From Symbiodinium sp. CCMP2592 (taxonomy: Eukaryota; Sar; Dinophyceae; Suessiales; Symbiodiniaceae): a stretch of DNA of 64,000 bases. How positions within the stretch are numbered: position 1 is the stretch's first letter; every line of letters begins with the position of its first letter. The stretch is taken from contig CAJNDT010001299.1 in assembly GCA_905221615.1 (NCBI GenBank), forward strand, positions 1-64,000. The letters run 5' to 3'. Shown here in pieces: positions 38,430 through 50,182 of this stretch. Under the pieces are notes generated by a model. The model did no database searches and had not been told where the DNA came from. It saw only the letters and a list, made by a program, of their open reading frames with translations. The position numbers were made by a program, and so were the translations under genes.

Positions 38430-39440
38430 GAAGAAAGTAAAGTATGACACGAATGACAAAGATGATAAGGATGACAAGGGTGATACACATAAAAAGGATG
38501 ATACACATGATAAGGATGATACAGATGTTAAGGATGCTACAGATGATAAGGATGATACAGATGATAAGGATGATACAGATGATAAGGAAGATGCAGATGA
38601 TAAGGATGATACAGATGATAAGGATGCTACAGATGATAAAGATGATACAGATGATAAGGATGATACAGATGATAAGGATGATACAGATGATAAGGATGGC
38701 ACAGATGATAAGGATGATACAGATGATAAGGATGATACAGATGATAAGGATGATACAGATGATGCGGATGGTACAGATGACAAGGATGATAAGGATGATA
38801 AAGATGATAAGGATGATAAGGATGATAAGGATGATAAGGATGATACAGATGATAAGGATGATACAGATGATAAGGATGATACAGATGGTAAGGATGATAC
38901 AGATGATAAGGATGATACAGATGATAAGGATGCTACAGATGATAAAAATGATACAGATGATAAGCATGATACAGATGATAAGGATGATACAGATGATGCG
39001 GATGGTACAGATGATAAGGATGATACAGATGATAAGGATGATACAGATGATAAGGATGATACAGATGATAAGGATGATACAGACGATGCGGATGGTACAG
39101 ATGACAAGGATGATAAGAATGATAAAGATGATAAGGATGATAAGGATGATACAGATGATAAGGATGATATAGATGATAAGGATGATACAGATGGTAAGGA
39201 TGATACAGATGATAAGGATGATACAGATGATAAGGATGATACAGATGATAAGGATGATACAGATGATGCGGATGGTACAGATGCCAATGATGATAAGGAT
39301 GATAAGGATGATACAGATGATAAGGATGATAAGGATGATACAGATGATAAGGGTGACAAGGATGATACAGATGATAAGGATGAAACAGATGATAAGATAA
39401 GGATAATAAGGATGATAAGTATGATACAGATGATAAGGAT
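38430..39440. repeat. GATGATAAG/GATGATACA satellite
   Basis: About 1 kb of an 18-bp period (GAT GAT ACA GAT GAT AAG type) with larger repeats marked by GATGCGGATGGTACAGATG at about 38761, 38994, 39086 and 39264. The plus frame reads DDTDDK without stops and several frames on both strands stay open. This is a property of the repeat and not evidence of a gene. Confidence 0.9.
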
Positions 39441-39722
39441 GATAAGGATGGAAGGCGGGAAGGCAGAGGGGCGAGTGGTGGCTGGGGGGCTGGAAGCGCG
39501 GGTCAAAGGAAGGTGAGGAGGGTGGTGGAGGGGTGAGGGTGAAGATGTGCTGGGGGCAGGGTGAAAGGGATGGGGATGCAGGGAGAAGGCAGGAAAGAGA
39601 GGGAGGGCAGGGAAGGGCAGGAAACGAGGAGGGAGGAAGGGAGGGAGGAAGGGAGAGGGGGGGTGAGGGGAGGGAGGGAGGGTGAGGGGAGGGAGGCAGG
39701 AGGGGAGGGAGAGGGAGGGATC
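39440..39722. repeat. GA-rich polypurine tract
   Basis: The plus strand is over 85% purine, with GGGAGGGAGGAAGGG-type runs densest at 39590-39720. It is complementary in kind to the pyrimidine run at 40556-40635. Confidence 0.9.
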
Positions 39723-40304
39723 GATAGCACCAAATTTTCGGAAGGGGCTCCTTTCAGAAAATTTGGTGCTATCGAACCGCGCCTTGGAAAACACACCGGT
39801 TCGATAGCACCAAATTTTCTGAAAGGAGCCGCTTCCGCAAATTTGGTGCTATCGAACCGCGCCTTTTGTAAAACACAGCGGTTCGATAGCACCAAATTTT
39901 CGGAAGCGGCTCCTTTCAGACAATTTGGTGCTATCGAACCGCGCCTTGTAAAACACAGCGGTTCGATAGCATCAAATTTTCTCAAAGGAGCCGCTTCCGA
40001 AAATTTGGTGCTATCGAACCGCGCCTTTTGTAGAACACAGCGGTTCGATAGCACCAAATTTTCGGAAGCGGCTCCTTTCAGAAATTTTGGTGCTATCGAA
40101 CCGCGCCTCGTAAAACACAGCGGTTCGATAGCACCAAATTTTCGGAAGCGGCTCCTTTCAGAAAATTTGGTGCTATCGAACAGCGCCTTGGAAAACACAG
40201 CGGTTCGATAGCACCAAATTTTCGGAAGCGGCTCTTTTCAGAAAATTTGGTGCTATCGAACCGCGCCTTGGAAAACACAGCGGTTCGATAGCATCAAATT
40301 TTCG
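39720..40304. repeat. 80-bp hairpin satellite, seven units plus a truncated one
   Basis: Units start at about 39720, 39798, 39880, 39960, 40042, 40122, 40202 and 40282 (truncated). Each is an approximately 60-bp inverted repeat with arms TCGATAGCACCAAATTTT and its complement AAAATTTGGTGCTATCGA, around a 16-19-base core, then a spacer GCGCCTT..(A)AAACACA. The core is GGAAGCGGCTCC in some units and its reverse GGAGCCGCTTCC in others. Open frames on both strands (e.g. GSIAPNFLKGA) are repeat artefacts. Confidence 0.95.
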
Positions 40305-40636
40305 TGGTGGGTGGGGTGGGGGCGTGGTTGGGTGGTGGCACGGGGCAGGGGGCAGGGGGCAGAGGGCAAGGGACAACGGGGCAGGGGGAGGGGAAGGGGT
40401 CCGGGGGTAGGGGGCTGGATTAGGGGTCGTGGTGGGGGGGGCGGGGGCAGGGCAAGGGGGAGGGGAGGCAGGGGGGGTGGTAGGGGGTGGAAGGGTGGAG
40501 GAAGGTGCGGGGGGGATGGGGGTGGGGGAGGGTGGCTCAGGCCCTAAAATGTCAGCTTTGCCCCTTCCTTCCTCCCTTCCTCCCCCCTCCCTCCCTCCCT
40601 CCCCTCCTCCCTCCCTGCCCCCCCCCTTCCCTTGGA
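40305..40636. repeat. G-rich tract followed by CT-rich tract
   Basis: 40305-40545 is about 70% G on the plus strand with many GGGG runs. 40556-40635 is almost pure pyrimidine (CCTCCCTCCC). The switch is abrupt. Both have strong potential for G-quadruplex or triplex structures. Confidence 0.9.
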
Positions 40637-43360
40637 GTGAAAAAAATTTAAATAATTTAAATAAATCAAATAATTTAAATAATTTAAATATTTAAAATAT
40701 TCAAAAAAAAACAAACATTTAAATTATTTAAATTATTTTGTCAAGGAAATAATTTAAATAATTTAAATACGGCTGTCACATTTGGCTAAAAGGTTTCCCC
40801 CCTATTTAAATAATTTAAGTATTTTAAATAATTTCAATAAGCCGTATTTAATTTATTTAAATTATTTAACTTATTTTGTAAAGGAAATAATTTGAATAAT
40901 TTAAATAGTTAAATCATTTAAAATATTTACATTATTTAAATTATTCAAATTATTTAAATTATTGAAATAGTCCTGGAAAGGTTGTTTTAGGATAGCTAAC
41001 TAACTATTTAAATTATTTAAATCATTTGAATTATTTTGTCAAGGAAATATTTTAAATAATTTAAATACGGCTGTCACATTTGGTTAGAAGGTTTCCACCT
41101 TATTTAAATAATTTAAATAAGCTGTATTTAATTTATTTAAATTATTTAAATTATTTTGTACAGGAAATATTTTAAATAATTTAAATAATTTAAATACGGC
41201 TGTCACATTTGGTTAGAAGGTTTCCACCCTATTTAAATAATTTCAATAATTTAAATAATTTAAATATTTTAAATAATTTAAATAAGCTGTATTTAATTTA
41301 TTTAAATTATTTAAATTATTTTGTAAAGGAAATAATTTAAATAATTTAAATATTTAAATCATTTAAAATATTTAAATTATTTGAATTATTTAAATTATTT
41401 AAATTATTTAAATAGTCCTGGAAAGGTTGCTTTAGGATAGCTAACTAACTATTTAAATTATTTAAATTATTTTGTCAAGGAAATATTTTAAATAATTTAA
41501 ATAATTTAAATACGGCTGTCACATTTGGTTAGAAGGTTTCCCCCCTATTTAAATAATTTAAATAATTTAAATATTTTAAATAATTTAAATAATTTAAATA
41601 AGCCGTATTTAATTTATTTAAATTATTTAAATTATTTTGTAAAGGAAATAATTTAAATAATTTAATTATTTAAATCATTTAAAATATTTACATTATTTAG
41701 ATTATTTAAATTATTTAAATTATTTAAATAGTCCTGGAAAGGTTGTTTTAGGAAAGCTAACTAACTATTTTAAATTATTTAAATTATTTAAATTATTTTG
41801 TCAAAGAAATATTTTAAATAATTTAAATACGGCTGTCACATTTGGTTAGAAGGTTTCCAAATAATTTAAATAATTTAAATATTTTAAATAATTTAAATAA
41901 TTTAAATAAGCCGTATTTAATTTATTTAAATTATTTAAATTATTTTGTAAAGGAAATAATTTAAATAATTTAAATATTTAAATCATTTAAAATATTTACA
42001 TTATTTAGATTATTTAAATTATTTAAATTATTTAAATAGTCCTGGAAAGGTGTTTTAGGAAAGCTAACTAACTATTGAAATTATTTAAATTATTTAAATT
42101 ATTTTGTCAAAGAAATATTTTAAATAATTTAAATACGGCTGTCACATTTGGTTAGAAGGTTTCCACCCTATTTAAATAATTTAAATAATTTAAATATTTT
42201 AAATAATTTAAATAATTTAAATAAATAAGCCGTATTTAATTTATTTAAATTATTTAAATTATTTTGTAAAGGAAATAATTTAAATAATTTAAATATTTAA
42301 ATCATTTAAAATATTTACATTATTTAGATTATTTAAATTATTTAAATTATTTAAATAGTCCTGGAAAGGTTGTTTTAGGAAAGCTAACTAACTATTTTAA
42401 TTATTTAAATTATTTAAATTATTTTGTCAAAGAAATATTTTAAATAATTTAAATAATTTAAATACGGCTGTCACATTTGGTTAGAAGGTTTCCCCCCTTA
42501 TTTAAATAATTTAAATAGTTCAAATATTTTAAATAATTTAAATAATTTAAATAAGCCGTATTTAATTTATTTAAATTATTTAAAGGAAATAATTTAAATA
42601 ATTTAAATATTTAAATCATTTAACATATTTAAATTATTTGAATTATTTAAATTATTCAAATTATTTAAATAGTCCTGGAAAGGTTGTTTTAGGAAAGCTA
42701 ACTAACTATTTTAATTATTTAAATTATTTAAATTATTTTGTTAAGGAAATATTTTAAATAATGTAAATAATTTAAATACGGCTGCACATTTGGTTAGAAG
42801 GTTTCCACCCTATTTAAATAATTTAAATAATTTAAATAATTTAAATATTTTAAATAATTTAAATAAGCTGTATTTAATTTATTTAAATTATTTAAATTAT
42901 TTTGTAAAGGAAATAATTTAAATAATTTAAATATCTAAAATATGTAAATTATTTAAATTATTTAAATTATTTACATTATTTAAATTATTTAAATAGTCCT
43001 GGAAAGGTTGTTTTAGGATAGCTAACTAACTATTCAAAGTATTTAAATTATTTAGATTATTTTTTAACGGAAATAATGTAAATAATTTAAATAATTTAAA
43101 TAGGCTGTATTTAATTTATTTAAATTATTTAAATCATTTTTTACAGGAAATAATTTAAATAATTTAAATTATTAAATTATTTGAAAAAATTTCTTTTGAA
43201 ACATATTTTAATTAATTAAAATATTTTAAATAAGCCAAATTTAATTTATTTAAATTATTTAAATTATTTTGTAAAGGAAATAATTTAAACAATATAAATA
43301 TTTAAACTATTTAAAATATTTAAATTATTTAAAATATTTAATTTCATATTCATATATATA
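40637..43360. repeat. AT-rich higher-order satellite, about 315-bp period
   Basis: Built from AATTATTTAAAT/ATTTAAATAATT modules. Each higher-order unit carries non-AT landmarks: TAGTCCTGGAAAGGTTGTTTTAGG and GCTAACTAACTA, then ACGGCTGTCACATTTGGTTAG and GGTTTCC, then AAGC(C/T)GTATTTAATTTATTTAA and TTTTGTAAAGG. TCCTGGAAAGG lies at about 40971, 41416, 41732, 42040, 42359, 42673 and 42997. The first spacing is longer (445) and the rest are 308-324. Confidence 0.95.
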
Positions 43361-43439
43361 ATTAAATGAATGCGTCAAATGGACCCTAAAGGAGCCTCTC
43401 TCATATATATATATATGTATATGATGGACAACAACAATT

Positions 43440-43905
43440 AAAGGCATTGTTGGTGTCACGAACAGTCGTGTCGCGCCCGAAACGAGACACTGCATCGCTG
43501 ACATCATCGCTTGGGATCTTCGAGCACTGGAACGTGGCGTTTTTCCATCCTGCGACCACAACGACGTTCCGTGGCCAGCTGGCTCAGCGCGAGCCCAAAA
43601 GATTGGCCAAAACATTGGGATCCGAGCATGCTTCTCATATTGGGCTGGAGATATGGAAGCTCATGCAAAATCACACAATCTTCAGAGGCACTATAACAAG
43701 CCTTCGATATGCGATTGGTGTTGGGCATCGAGCCGGGACAAACAGCTGACTTTCACAGACTTTTCTTCGTCAGCTCTGTGGCGCTCTACATGCAGCTACC
43801 ATGAGCCGCTGCCACACCAAGAAGAACGATCTGTTTGGTGCTCAGTCAAGGGCTTCACCAAGCGCCGCCGCCTGTTTGACAGCCTCTAGGTCGCATTAAC
43901 AGCAT
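43440..43905 (+). pseudogene. degenerate upstream exons of the 44-kb family gene
   Basis: Pieces with protein-like composition in different frames: HWNVAFFHPATTTTFRGQLA, then FDMRLVLGIEPGQTADFHRL and FFVSSVALYMQLP followed by a stop. They precede the 43979 exon on the same strand. Frame changes and stops between them suggest introns or decay. Confidence 0.35.
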
Positions 43906-43978
43906 TCCTGGATGGCTTTTTTATGGCTTTTGGTTATGTAGTGCTCGAATACTGTAAGATGCACTGCTCAACCAAGTT

Positions 43979-44765
43979 ATGCACCTCGCCCATCTGGGTT
44001 ACATCCGGGACCTTGTGGCTTCCATTCTGGTTGAGACCGTGAGATCGGGCGAGATGGCAGCTTTCTTGCAAGTCGATGGCAGCCCAGATCAGCTTCTTCA
44101 CAGGTGGACTGCGGAAGCCCAAAGTTTCTGCAAGGATCGTGGCCTGGATTGCTCGATGAAGCCGCTGACGTGGGAAACTTTACATGCCAACAAGAAGGCT
44201 ATCTACCCTGAGCTCACAAGCCGTATAAAAGCAAGTCGGACCAGAAACTTGCTGGCGTTTACCGCTTATTACTGCTGTCAACTGGAAATACTGGTGTCTG
44301 GTGACGCACCCTCAGACACGGTGCATTGGTCGAGGTGCAGGGCAACGATGGTATGGTGCTTGGATGCAGCATTGAGTGTTGGGGGAACTGGCAGTAAACC
44401 CTTTCTCAAGCCAGAGGAGATTATCGAATCACAATGGTGTTTCGATACGTTCCTTCTGAGTTATGCTCACGCTGCTGCACGATTCCATCGAAAAGGCCTC
44501 TGCTTGTACAAACTTCGGCCGAAGATGCATTACACGCAGCATTTGGTGGATGAGCTGCCCTGCCACAAGCTCAACTTTTACCATGCTGCGAATTTTTTGG
44601 ATGAGGATCATATGAAGTTCCTCAAGATTGTTTCGGCCGGCTGCCACGTGACTTCTCAGCCTCGCACCTGGGCAAGACGTTACCTGACGAAACAAGTGTT
44701 TCTCTGGCAACGCTTGCCCGGGGCGACGGCGAAGAAGAAGCGCCGCGTCGCCGAAAAAAAAGAGG
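43979..44765 (+). CDS. multicopy dinoflagellate hypothetical protein (terminal exon)
   Basis: About 260 residues of good protein-like sequence from MHLAHLGYIRDLVASIL through FCKDRGLDCSMKPLTW, NLLAFTAYYCCQLEIL, IESQWCFDTFLLSYAHAAAR and LRPKMHYTQHLVDEL, ending in a basic KKKRRVAEKK. The following frame (44765-44929) is telomere-like DNA and is probably not coding. The sequence LYKLRPKMHY.QHLVDE is typical of a family I recall as abundant in dinoflagellates, function unknown. It may be open upstream through a splice at about 43970. A fragment of the same family is at 3295-3420. Confidence 0.55.
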
Positions 44766-44774
44766 ACGCCGCAG

Positions 44775-44860
44775 GTCTCTTAAGGGTTTTAGGGTTTAGG
44801 GTTTCCAAAGTTGGGGCTTCAGGTTTGGGGGTTGAGGGTTTAGATTTCGGCTTAAGGAAG
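44775..44860. repeat. interstitial TTTAGGG-like tract
   Basis: GGGTTTTAGGGTTTAGGGTTT followed by degenerate GGTTTGGGGGTTGAGGGTTTAG. TTTAGGG is the plant-type telomere repeat, also reported for dinoflagellates. Confidence 0.75.
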
Positions 44861-45209
44861 AACTTGCCACAATGCAACCAAACAACATTCCATAGTCCCG
44901 AAGCTTGCAAGTTTAGGTTCCAAGTTTGAAACCGCAAGGGCCAAGGCCTCCCCAAAAAAAGGGAGGATGCATTCACATATACACCCCTTAATACCGATAT
45001 TCCCGAAACCTCTCTTGTTCCCAATCTAGTGCATGCATGGCCTCGGGTGGAGTTGCTCCCCCTTGGCCATCGGGTGGAGGTGCTCCCCCTCGCAACATCC
45101 GCTTTGATCCTAAACCCTGGCCAAAGCTTGCACAAACTCCAAATCAAAAGCCTGCAAACAAAAACCGGGTTCCACGCCTGAACTGTTCAAACCCATAACA
45201 AAGAATCCT
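44861..45209. other. no recognisable gene
   Basis: Includes two copies of CATCGGGTGGAG(T/G)TGCTCCCCCT-like sequence (about 45040-45090). Nothing else is recognised. Confidence 0.4.
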
Positions 45210-46091
45210 GCATAATGCTGTCAAAAGCACCGAAAGCCAAACCGTGTTTGCAGAGGCTGAAGCCCCGAAAGCCAAGCAGTGTTTGCAGAAGCTGAAGCCC
45301 CGAAAGCCAAGCAGTGTTTGCAGAAACTGAAGCACCGAAAGCCAAGCTGTGTTTGCAGTCGCAGTGGCAGTTGTAGAATCTCGAGGAACGCTGGTTGTGC
45401 TTGGGACTGATTGCTTGAAGGCTTGCACCTGTTGGTCGGTTGTGTGCTTGGCTCTGAAGGCTTGCACCTGTTGGTCGGTTGTGTGCCTGGCTTGATGCAT
45501 GTGTTGGATGGTGGTTGTGTGCCTGGCTTGATGCATGTGTTGGATGGTGGTTGTGTCCCTGGCTTGATGCATGTGCTGGAGTGTTGGTCGGTCGGTTGGT
45601 TGGTTGCGACTGATTGCTTGAAGTGCCGCCCACCGTGAGTTGTAATGGCTGTTGGCGCCTCGCCACGCCGTACGTGTATATGTTTGATTGTGACAGCTAG
45701 TCAACAAAGACTCCTGCATAATATGCTTTCTACTAGTACTAGTACTACGAAAACCTACGCAGTGTAACAACCATAACCGGACCATAACCACTATACGTAC
45801 CGTCCTGGATGCCAGGACTGCATAACCGCTATATTTACCGTCCTGGATGCCAGGACTGCAAAGATCTACTTGCAAAACTGATAAACTATTTATGTGCTGT
45901 GTATGCAGAAGCTGAAGCCCCGAAAGCCAAGCAGTGTTTGCAGAAGCTGAAGCACCGAAAGCCCAAGCAGTGTTTGCAGAAGCAGAAGCCCCGAAAGCCC
46001 AAGCAGTGTTTGCAGAAGCTGAAGCCCCGAAAGCCCAAGCAGTGTTTGCAGAAGCTGAAGCACCGAAAGCCAAGCAGTGTTTGCAGAAGCT

Positions 46092-46166
<75 letters not shown>

Positions 46167-46450
46167 AGTAGTAGTAGTAGTAGTAGTGAAGGTTTGGCTG
46201 CTTTGCGCCACCCGTCCGGAGGCAGAGAACGGCCTTTGGCACCTCGCCACGCCACACAAATTCATTAACACCATGTTCGTACGGCCGTTGGCACCTCGCC
46301 ACGCCACACAAATTCATTAACACCATGTTCGTACGGCCGTTGGCACCTCGCCACGCCACACAAATTCATTAACACCATGTTCGTACAGCCGTTGGCACCT
46401 CGCCACGCCACACAAATTCATTAACACCATGTTCGTACGGCCGTTGGCAC
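45210..46450 (+). repeat. dispersed composite repeat, copy 2, with (TAG)n and 52-bp tandem tail
   Basis: 45228-45360 has four units of the AAGC.GAAGC..CGAAAGCCAAGC 33-36-bp minisatellite. 45400-45600 is a GTTGGTCGGTTGTGTG / TTGATGCATGTG(T/C)TGGA repeat. 45729-46090 matches 6632-6960 (TACCGTCCTGGATGCCAGGA twice, then five minisatellite units). 46092-46187 is (TAG)n. 46210-46450 carries a 52-bp unit (CGTTGGCACCTCGCCACGCC) about four times, which appears once in copy 1. Confidence 0.9.
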
Positions 46451-46451
46451 C

Positions 46452-46860
46452 TTCACTAACCGCTGGGATCCCGAACCTTTGGATATATAACCGCTAGGAT
46501 GTGAATTAACCGCTGGGATTAACCGCTGGGACAATTAACCGCTGGGATTAACCGCTGGGACAATTAACCGCTGGGATTAACCGCTGGGACTAACCGCTGG
46601 GACGATTAACCGCTGGAATTAACCGCTGGGATTAACCGCTGGGACAATTAACCGCTGGGATTAACCGCTGGGACAATTAACCGCTGGGATTAACCGCTGG
46701 GACGATTAACCGCTGGAATTAACCGCTGGGATTAACCGCTGGGACAATTAACCGCTGGGATCATCAAACAACCGCTGGGATGTTGAAATAACCGCTGGGA
46801 TGTTGAATTAACCGCTGGGATATCAAATAACCGCTGGGATGTTCGATTAACCGCTGGGAG
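46452..46860. repeat. ATTAACCGCTGGGA minisatellite
   Basis: About 28 copies of AACCGCTGG(G/A)A spaced 13-19 bases, mostly (ATT)AACCGCTGGGA(CA). The same 11-mer anchors the 5256-5655 array. Confidence 0.95.
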
Positions 46861-46914
46861 CCCGGGATGGCCTACATCGGTTTGTGTTTAGGTCACGTCG
46901 GTTATTAACCGATG

Positions 46915-47075
46915 GGGGGCTGTCCAGGTTTAGGGAATTTAGGGAAATAGGGAATTCCCCAAATCCAACACATGGGGTAGGGAATTAGGGAATTTAGGGA
47001 ATTTAGGGAAATACCTAAATCCAATGGGTAGGGAATTAAGGAATTTAGGGAATTCAGGGTTGGTCTTGGGGGGGG
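46915..47075. repeat. TTTAGGGAA repeats
   Basis: Runs of GGGAATTTAGGGAATTTAGG in two blocks separated by AAATCCAA(CAC)ATGGGGTAGGG. Telomere-like but with a 9-base period. Confidence 0.8.
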
Positions 47076-47079
47076 GGCT

Positions 47080-47192
47080 AGCATATATATATATATATAT
47101 ACGTCTGTCTATAGGTCTGCATCTAACTAATCTAGCGACGTACTGATCTGCCTATCTATCGATAAGCTAGCTAGCTAGCTAGCTAGCTAGCT
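47080..47192. repeat. short (TA)n and (GCTA)n microsatellites
   Basis: (TA)7 at about 47086-47101 and (CTAG)7 at about 47165-47192, with a G9 run just before. Confidence 0.9.
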
Positions 47193-47199
47193 TGTGTGT

Positions 47200-48030
47200 C
47201 TATTTGTCTATTTCTCTATCAAACCTATTTATAGTCTATGTAGCCTCCCGAGGCCCTAGTCCATCTAACCTGTCAAACCTATCTATCTACATATCATCAG
47301 ACAGCGAAACATTACAGTGAGTGTATGCGGCATACTGAGGAGCGAACTGGAGGGGCTGCACAGCGCCTCCTCAGCGTGACTTGCGATGCCTTCGTGAGGC
47401 GTGGGATTTGGTTCCTCGTGGGCTTCCTGAAAACCAAGCACTCCCAGGGTCAGGGTGAGTGGCACCAGTCCACGGTTCACGGCATAGGTGTGAAAAGGTG
47501 AGTGCTGAAATGTTGGCCCGGGGTTTTGACTGTTGAGCATCCAATCAGTGTGCGGGGCTTGGATGGCTGTGGGATTCGCCGTGGACGAGAGAACACGGCA
47601 ACCTTGAATGTCGTATTGTAAGGGCCTTCATAATGAGAGTAGGGTTTTGGGTTGCATTAAAGAAGACTCTTGGCAAGGAGCCGAAACTCCATCCTTCGCA
47701 CCGATGCTGACAGTAGAATCCGAGTTGAAGCTCTGAGCCCCAGAGGCTCGCTGGCCAGTTTCCAAAAAAGCAAAATCAATCACTGCAGGCACAAGCGCTG
47801 AAAGACATTGGGGGTGGAGCACAGGATAGTGCAGGCATGGGCAACAGTGCGCTGTGGAGCCGCTTCGTTGCTTGGGCGGAGGGATGGGGTGGGGAAACCA
47901 TGGCTCGGGCGGGAATATCGCTTACGGGCGCTGGGAGGCGGGGGAGGAGGGGGAACCTTCACAGATGTTGGACATCGTGGCTTTTGGCCAGAGGTTTCAG
48001 GTGCTACCGATACACATGGGATGTAATAAT
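47200..48030. other. no recognisable gene
   Basis: Only short overlapping frames. No repeat or motif is noted. Confidence 0.4.
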
Positions 48031-48034
48031 GAAC

Positions 48035-48460
48035 TTAATGTAAGCACAGGCTGGCGCCTGATCTTTCGATTTTCGAGCCTTCCCGGAGCTTGTCCGATCT
48101 GCTGATGTGCGACTCCACTGATTTTGGGGGTTTGTAATTTCGGTGGTTGGAGTTAAAGTTTTCGGCTGGGTTGTGGTTCAGGAAGGTAATGTGCGAAATA
48201 TGTAGATCCACTCCAGCGACGACATCAGCCAACTTTAGATCGAGCATCCTCAGACCATCCTTGCTCAAAGCATCAACGATTGTCCCCGTTTTGACAAGTC
48301 GAAACCCTGACCCACATGCTGGAATGCAGCTGTCGGTTTCGAGACTGCCTTCTTGATGATCTGGAGCGGAAATCGGGTTTAAGTTTGGGGTGATGTACCA
48401 CATCCTTGTGTTAACGGATGACTGTGTTCTGCTGCACAGATCCACAGGTCCGAGGACCAC
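48035..48460 (-). CDS. weak exon candidate
   Basis: A 141-residue minus frame. Its middle (GFRLVKTGTIVDALSKDGLR, DLKLADVVAGVDLHISHI) has good protein-like composition, but the ends do not. No homologue is recognised and there is no splice evidence. It could be chance. Confidence 0.2.
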   Translation of the reverse strand: MVLGPVDLCSRTQSSVNTRMWYITPNLNPISAPDHQEGSLETDSCIPACGSGFRLVKTGTIVDALSKDGLRMLDLKLADVVAGVDLHISHITFLNHNPAENFNSNHRNYKPPKSVESHISRSDKLREGSKIERSGASLCLH

Positions 48461-49525
48461 ACAGGCTCCAATCGGAAAATTAAGTCCGCGCCAGGAATCT
48501 GTCTCACAAACGCTTCGGGTTTTGCGCGCCTTCCTCCAAAAGACCCCTTGCAGGCCTTAAGCCTTGGAGACCACATCAGATGGTTACAAGCTTTATGAGG
48601 CGGATGTGGTTGTCCCCAAATTTTGGCATCATGCTGAACTAATGTGAGGCTAGGAAGCTTCGACTTAGATTTGTGGACTCCGAGGCGGATTCGGCTCAAG
48701 CATAGCTGCGAATCTTGGCAGGGAAAGCTGCGTGTGCTCAGAAGGTTTGAGGAGAAGAAGGGTATAATTAGTCACGTTCGACGCCACATCTCCCAGCATG
48801 ACCCAGGATAACCTCTGCTTGATTTGTTGCAATTTGTCAGGTTTTGTTTTTCGCAAAAAGAGCTCCTAATTCATCTAATCGGTGGTGAACGATCTGGGAT
48901 CTGAACTTCTCCAAGTGGCGGTACTGGCTTTGGTATCGGGTAGCAGAAGGAGCACAGAACAGAGGACAGCGAAGTGAGCAGGAGTCCAGTAGTAGTGGTG
49001 ATCGCGGAGTCGAGCAGCATTGACTGCAGCATCTCGTGCTTGTTTGCATGGCTGTTGCAGGAGTTGCAGTTCACCGCTGCAAGCACGTACTAAAGAATTA
49101 ACCCAGTGGCTTCTGGGTCTTCCACTTCCCCACTCTAGAGCTTTGTCCCGTGTCTTAGTGAAGCAGGGCCAGCCTCACCACAGGAACCCCTTGGATGGCG
49201 TCCCGATCATGCGGTACATCAACGAAGCGGACGCTGGGTGGGATCGTGCGAAGGTGTTCTCTGATTGCTTCGCGTTTGGCTGCGGCCCCGAAGAATGTTT
49301 CATTTTCCGATTCGCAGGACCATCAGCGATTCATGGACTTTATCAAGGAATCGTCCAACGAAACGACGCTTGCCATGCAGATGACTTGTTCCCCAAGTTT
49401 CAATTGAACACTGTTGGTCCGAACTTACATCCATTCGGCCTTCATGGTGCAAGTTGCTATGTTTCTAGCGCCTCGGGACATGCATGTCGGGGCAACGAGA
49501 GGCAAGGACACACGCATACATACTC
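48461..49525. other. no recognisable gene
   Basis: A plus frame (about 49020-49490) includes SDCFAFGCGPEECFIFRFAG but runs into a CA/CT microsatellite and is not supported further. Confidence 0.35.
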
Positions 49526-49576
49526 ACACACACACACACACTCACACAAGCAACCACACTCGCTCTCTCTCTCTCT

Positions 49577-49648
<72 letters not shown>

Positions 49649-49650
49649 CC
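49526..49650. repeat. (CA)n then (CT)n microsatellite
   Basis: CACACACACACTCACACA at about 49526-49545, followed by about 90 bases of (CT)n with occasional CG and TG. Confidence 0.95.
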
Positions 49651-49828
49651 TGCACTCTCTCAAAACCGATTGCAAGACTCGGCCCAAGAATTTTGAGCCC
49701 AGCACAGGAGCAACATCCTAAGTTTCACAAGCCTTAGTCAGTTGACTGCGGTGCATCAAACCACATGCATGTTGTCTGTACCGCCTGATCCCTTTCTGAT
49801 CGATAACGTCGTGGATTGCTTCTGTGCT

Positions 49829-50182
49829 TTAGACTCTAGGCTTTAAAACTGATGGTAATCGCAGGCTTGAGTGCTTGTCACTTTGAAAGAAAGTCCTGGC
49901 TCCTTTACCAGGAACCCTGCCAGATCTTTGCATGTCGGGATGAAGGACACCGTGCTTTCTGTTGCCTCGTCGGGCAGCCGCCGAAGCCTCTGGAAGCAGA
50001 TTGACACGACTTCCGGGAAGGACTCTGGGGGTGTCGTCTTCAATGTCGAGCTCTTCCACGTTGCGGTTCCTGGTCTCAGGACAGAAATAGCCAGACAAAT
50101 CGAGCCTGAGGCGAGCATACTGGAGTGATCGCACCTCGAAACTCGGCAGGACTGAGGAACACGAGCACTTGATCGGAATCAC
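49829..50182 (-). CDS. weak exon candidate
   Basis: Two minus frames overlap here. The one ending near 49843 reads SFPEVVSICFQRLRRLPDEA and TVSFIPTCKDLAGFLVKEPG, which looks protein-like. No family is recognised and no start is visible. Confidence 0.2.
   Translation of the reverse strand: MIPIKCSCSSVLPSFEVRSLQYARLRLDLSGYFCPETRNRNVEELDIEDDTPRVLPGSRVNLLPEASAAARRGNRKHGVLHPDMQRSGRVPGKGARTFFQSDKHSSLRLPSVLKPRV

Noticed and set aside
38382..39794. Long open frames (362-470 residues) on both strands
   Set aside because: They are translations of the GATGATAAG satellite and GA-rich tract, open in several frames at once.
39503..40278. Open frames with repeated GSIAPNFLKG / RFDSTKFSE peptides
   Set aside because: Artefacts of the 80-bp hairpin satellite, seen on both strands.
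39720..40304. CRISPR-like regularly spaced repeats
   Set aside because: Spacers are themselves conserved, units are contiguous palindromes, and the context is eukaryotic with no cas genes.
45144..46359. 387- and 157-residue minus-strand frames
   Set aside because: They read through dispersed minisatellite and (TAG)n units. No coding signal independent of the repeat.
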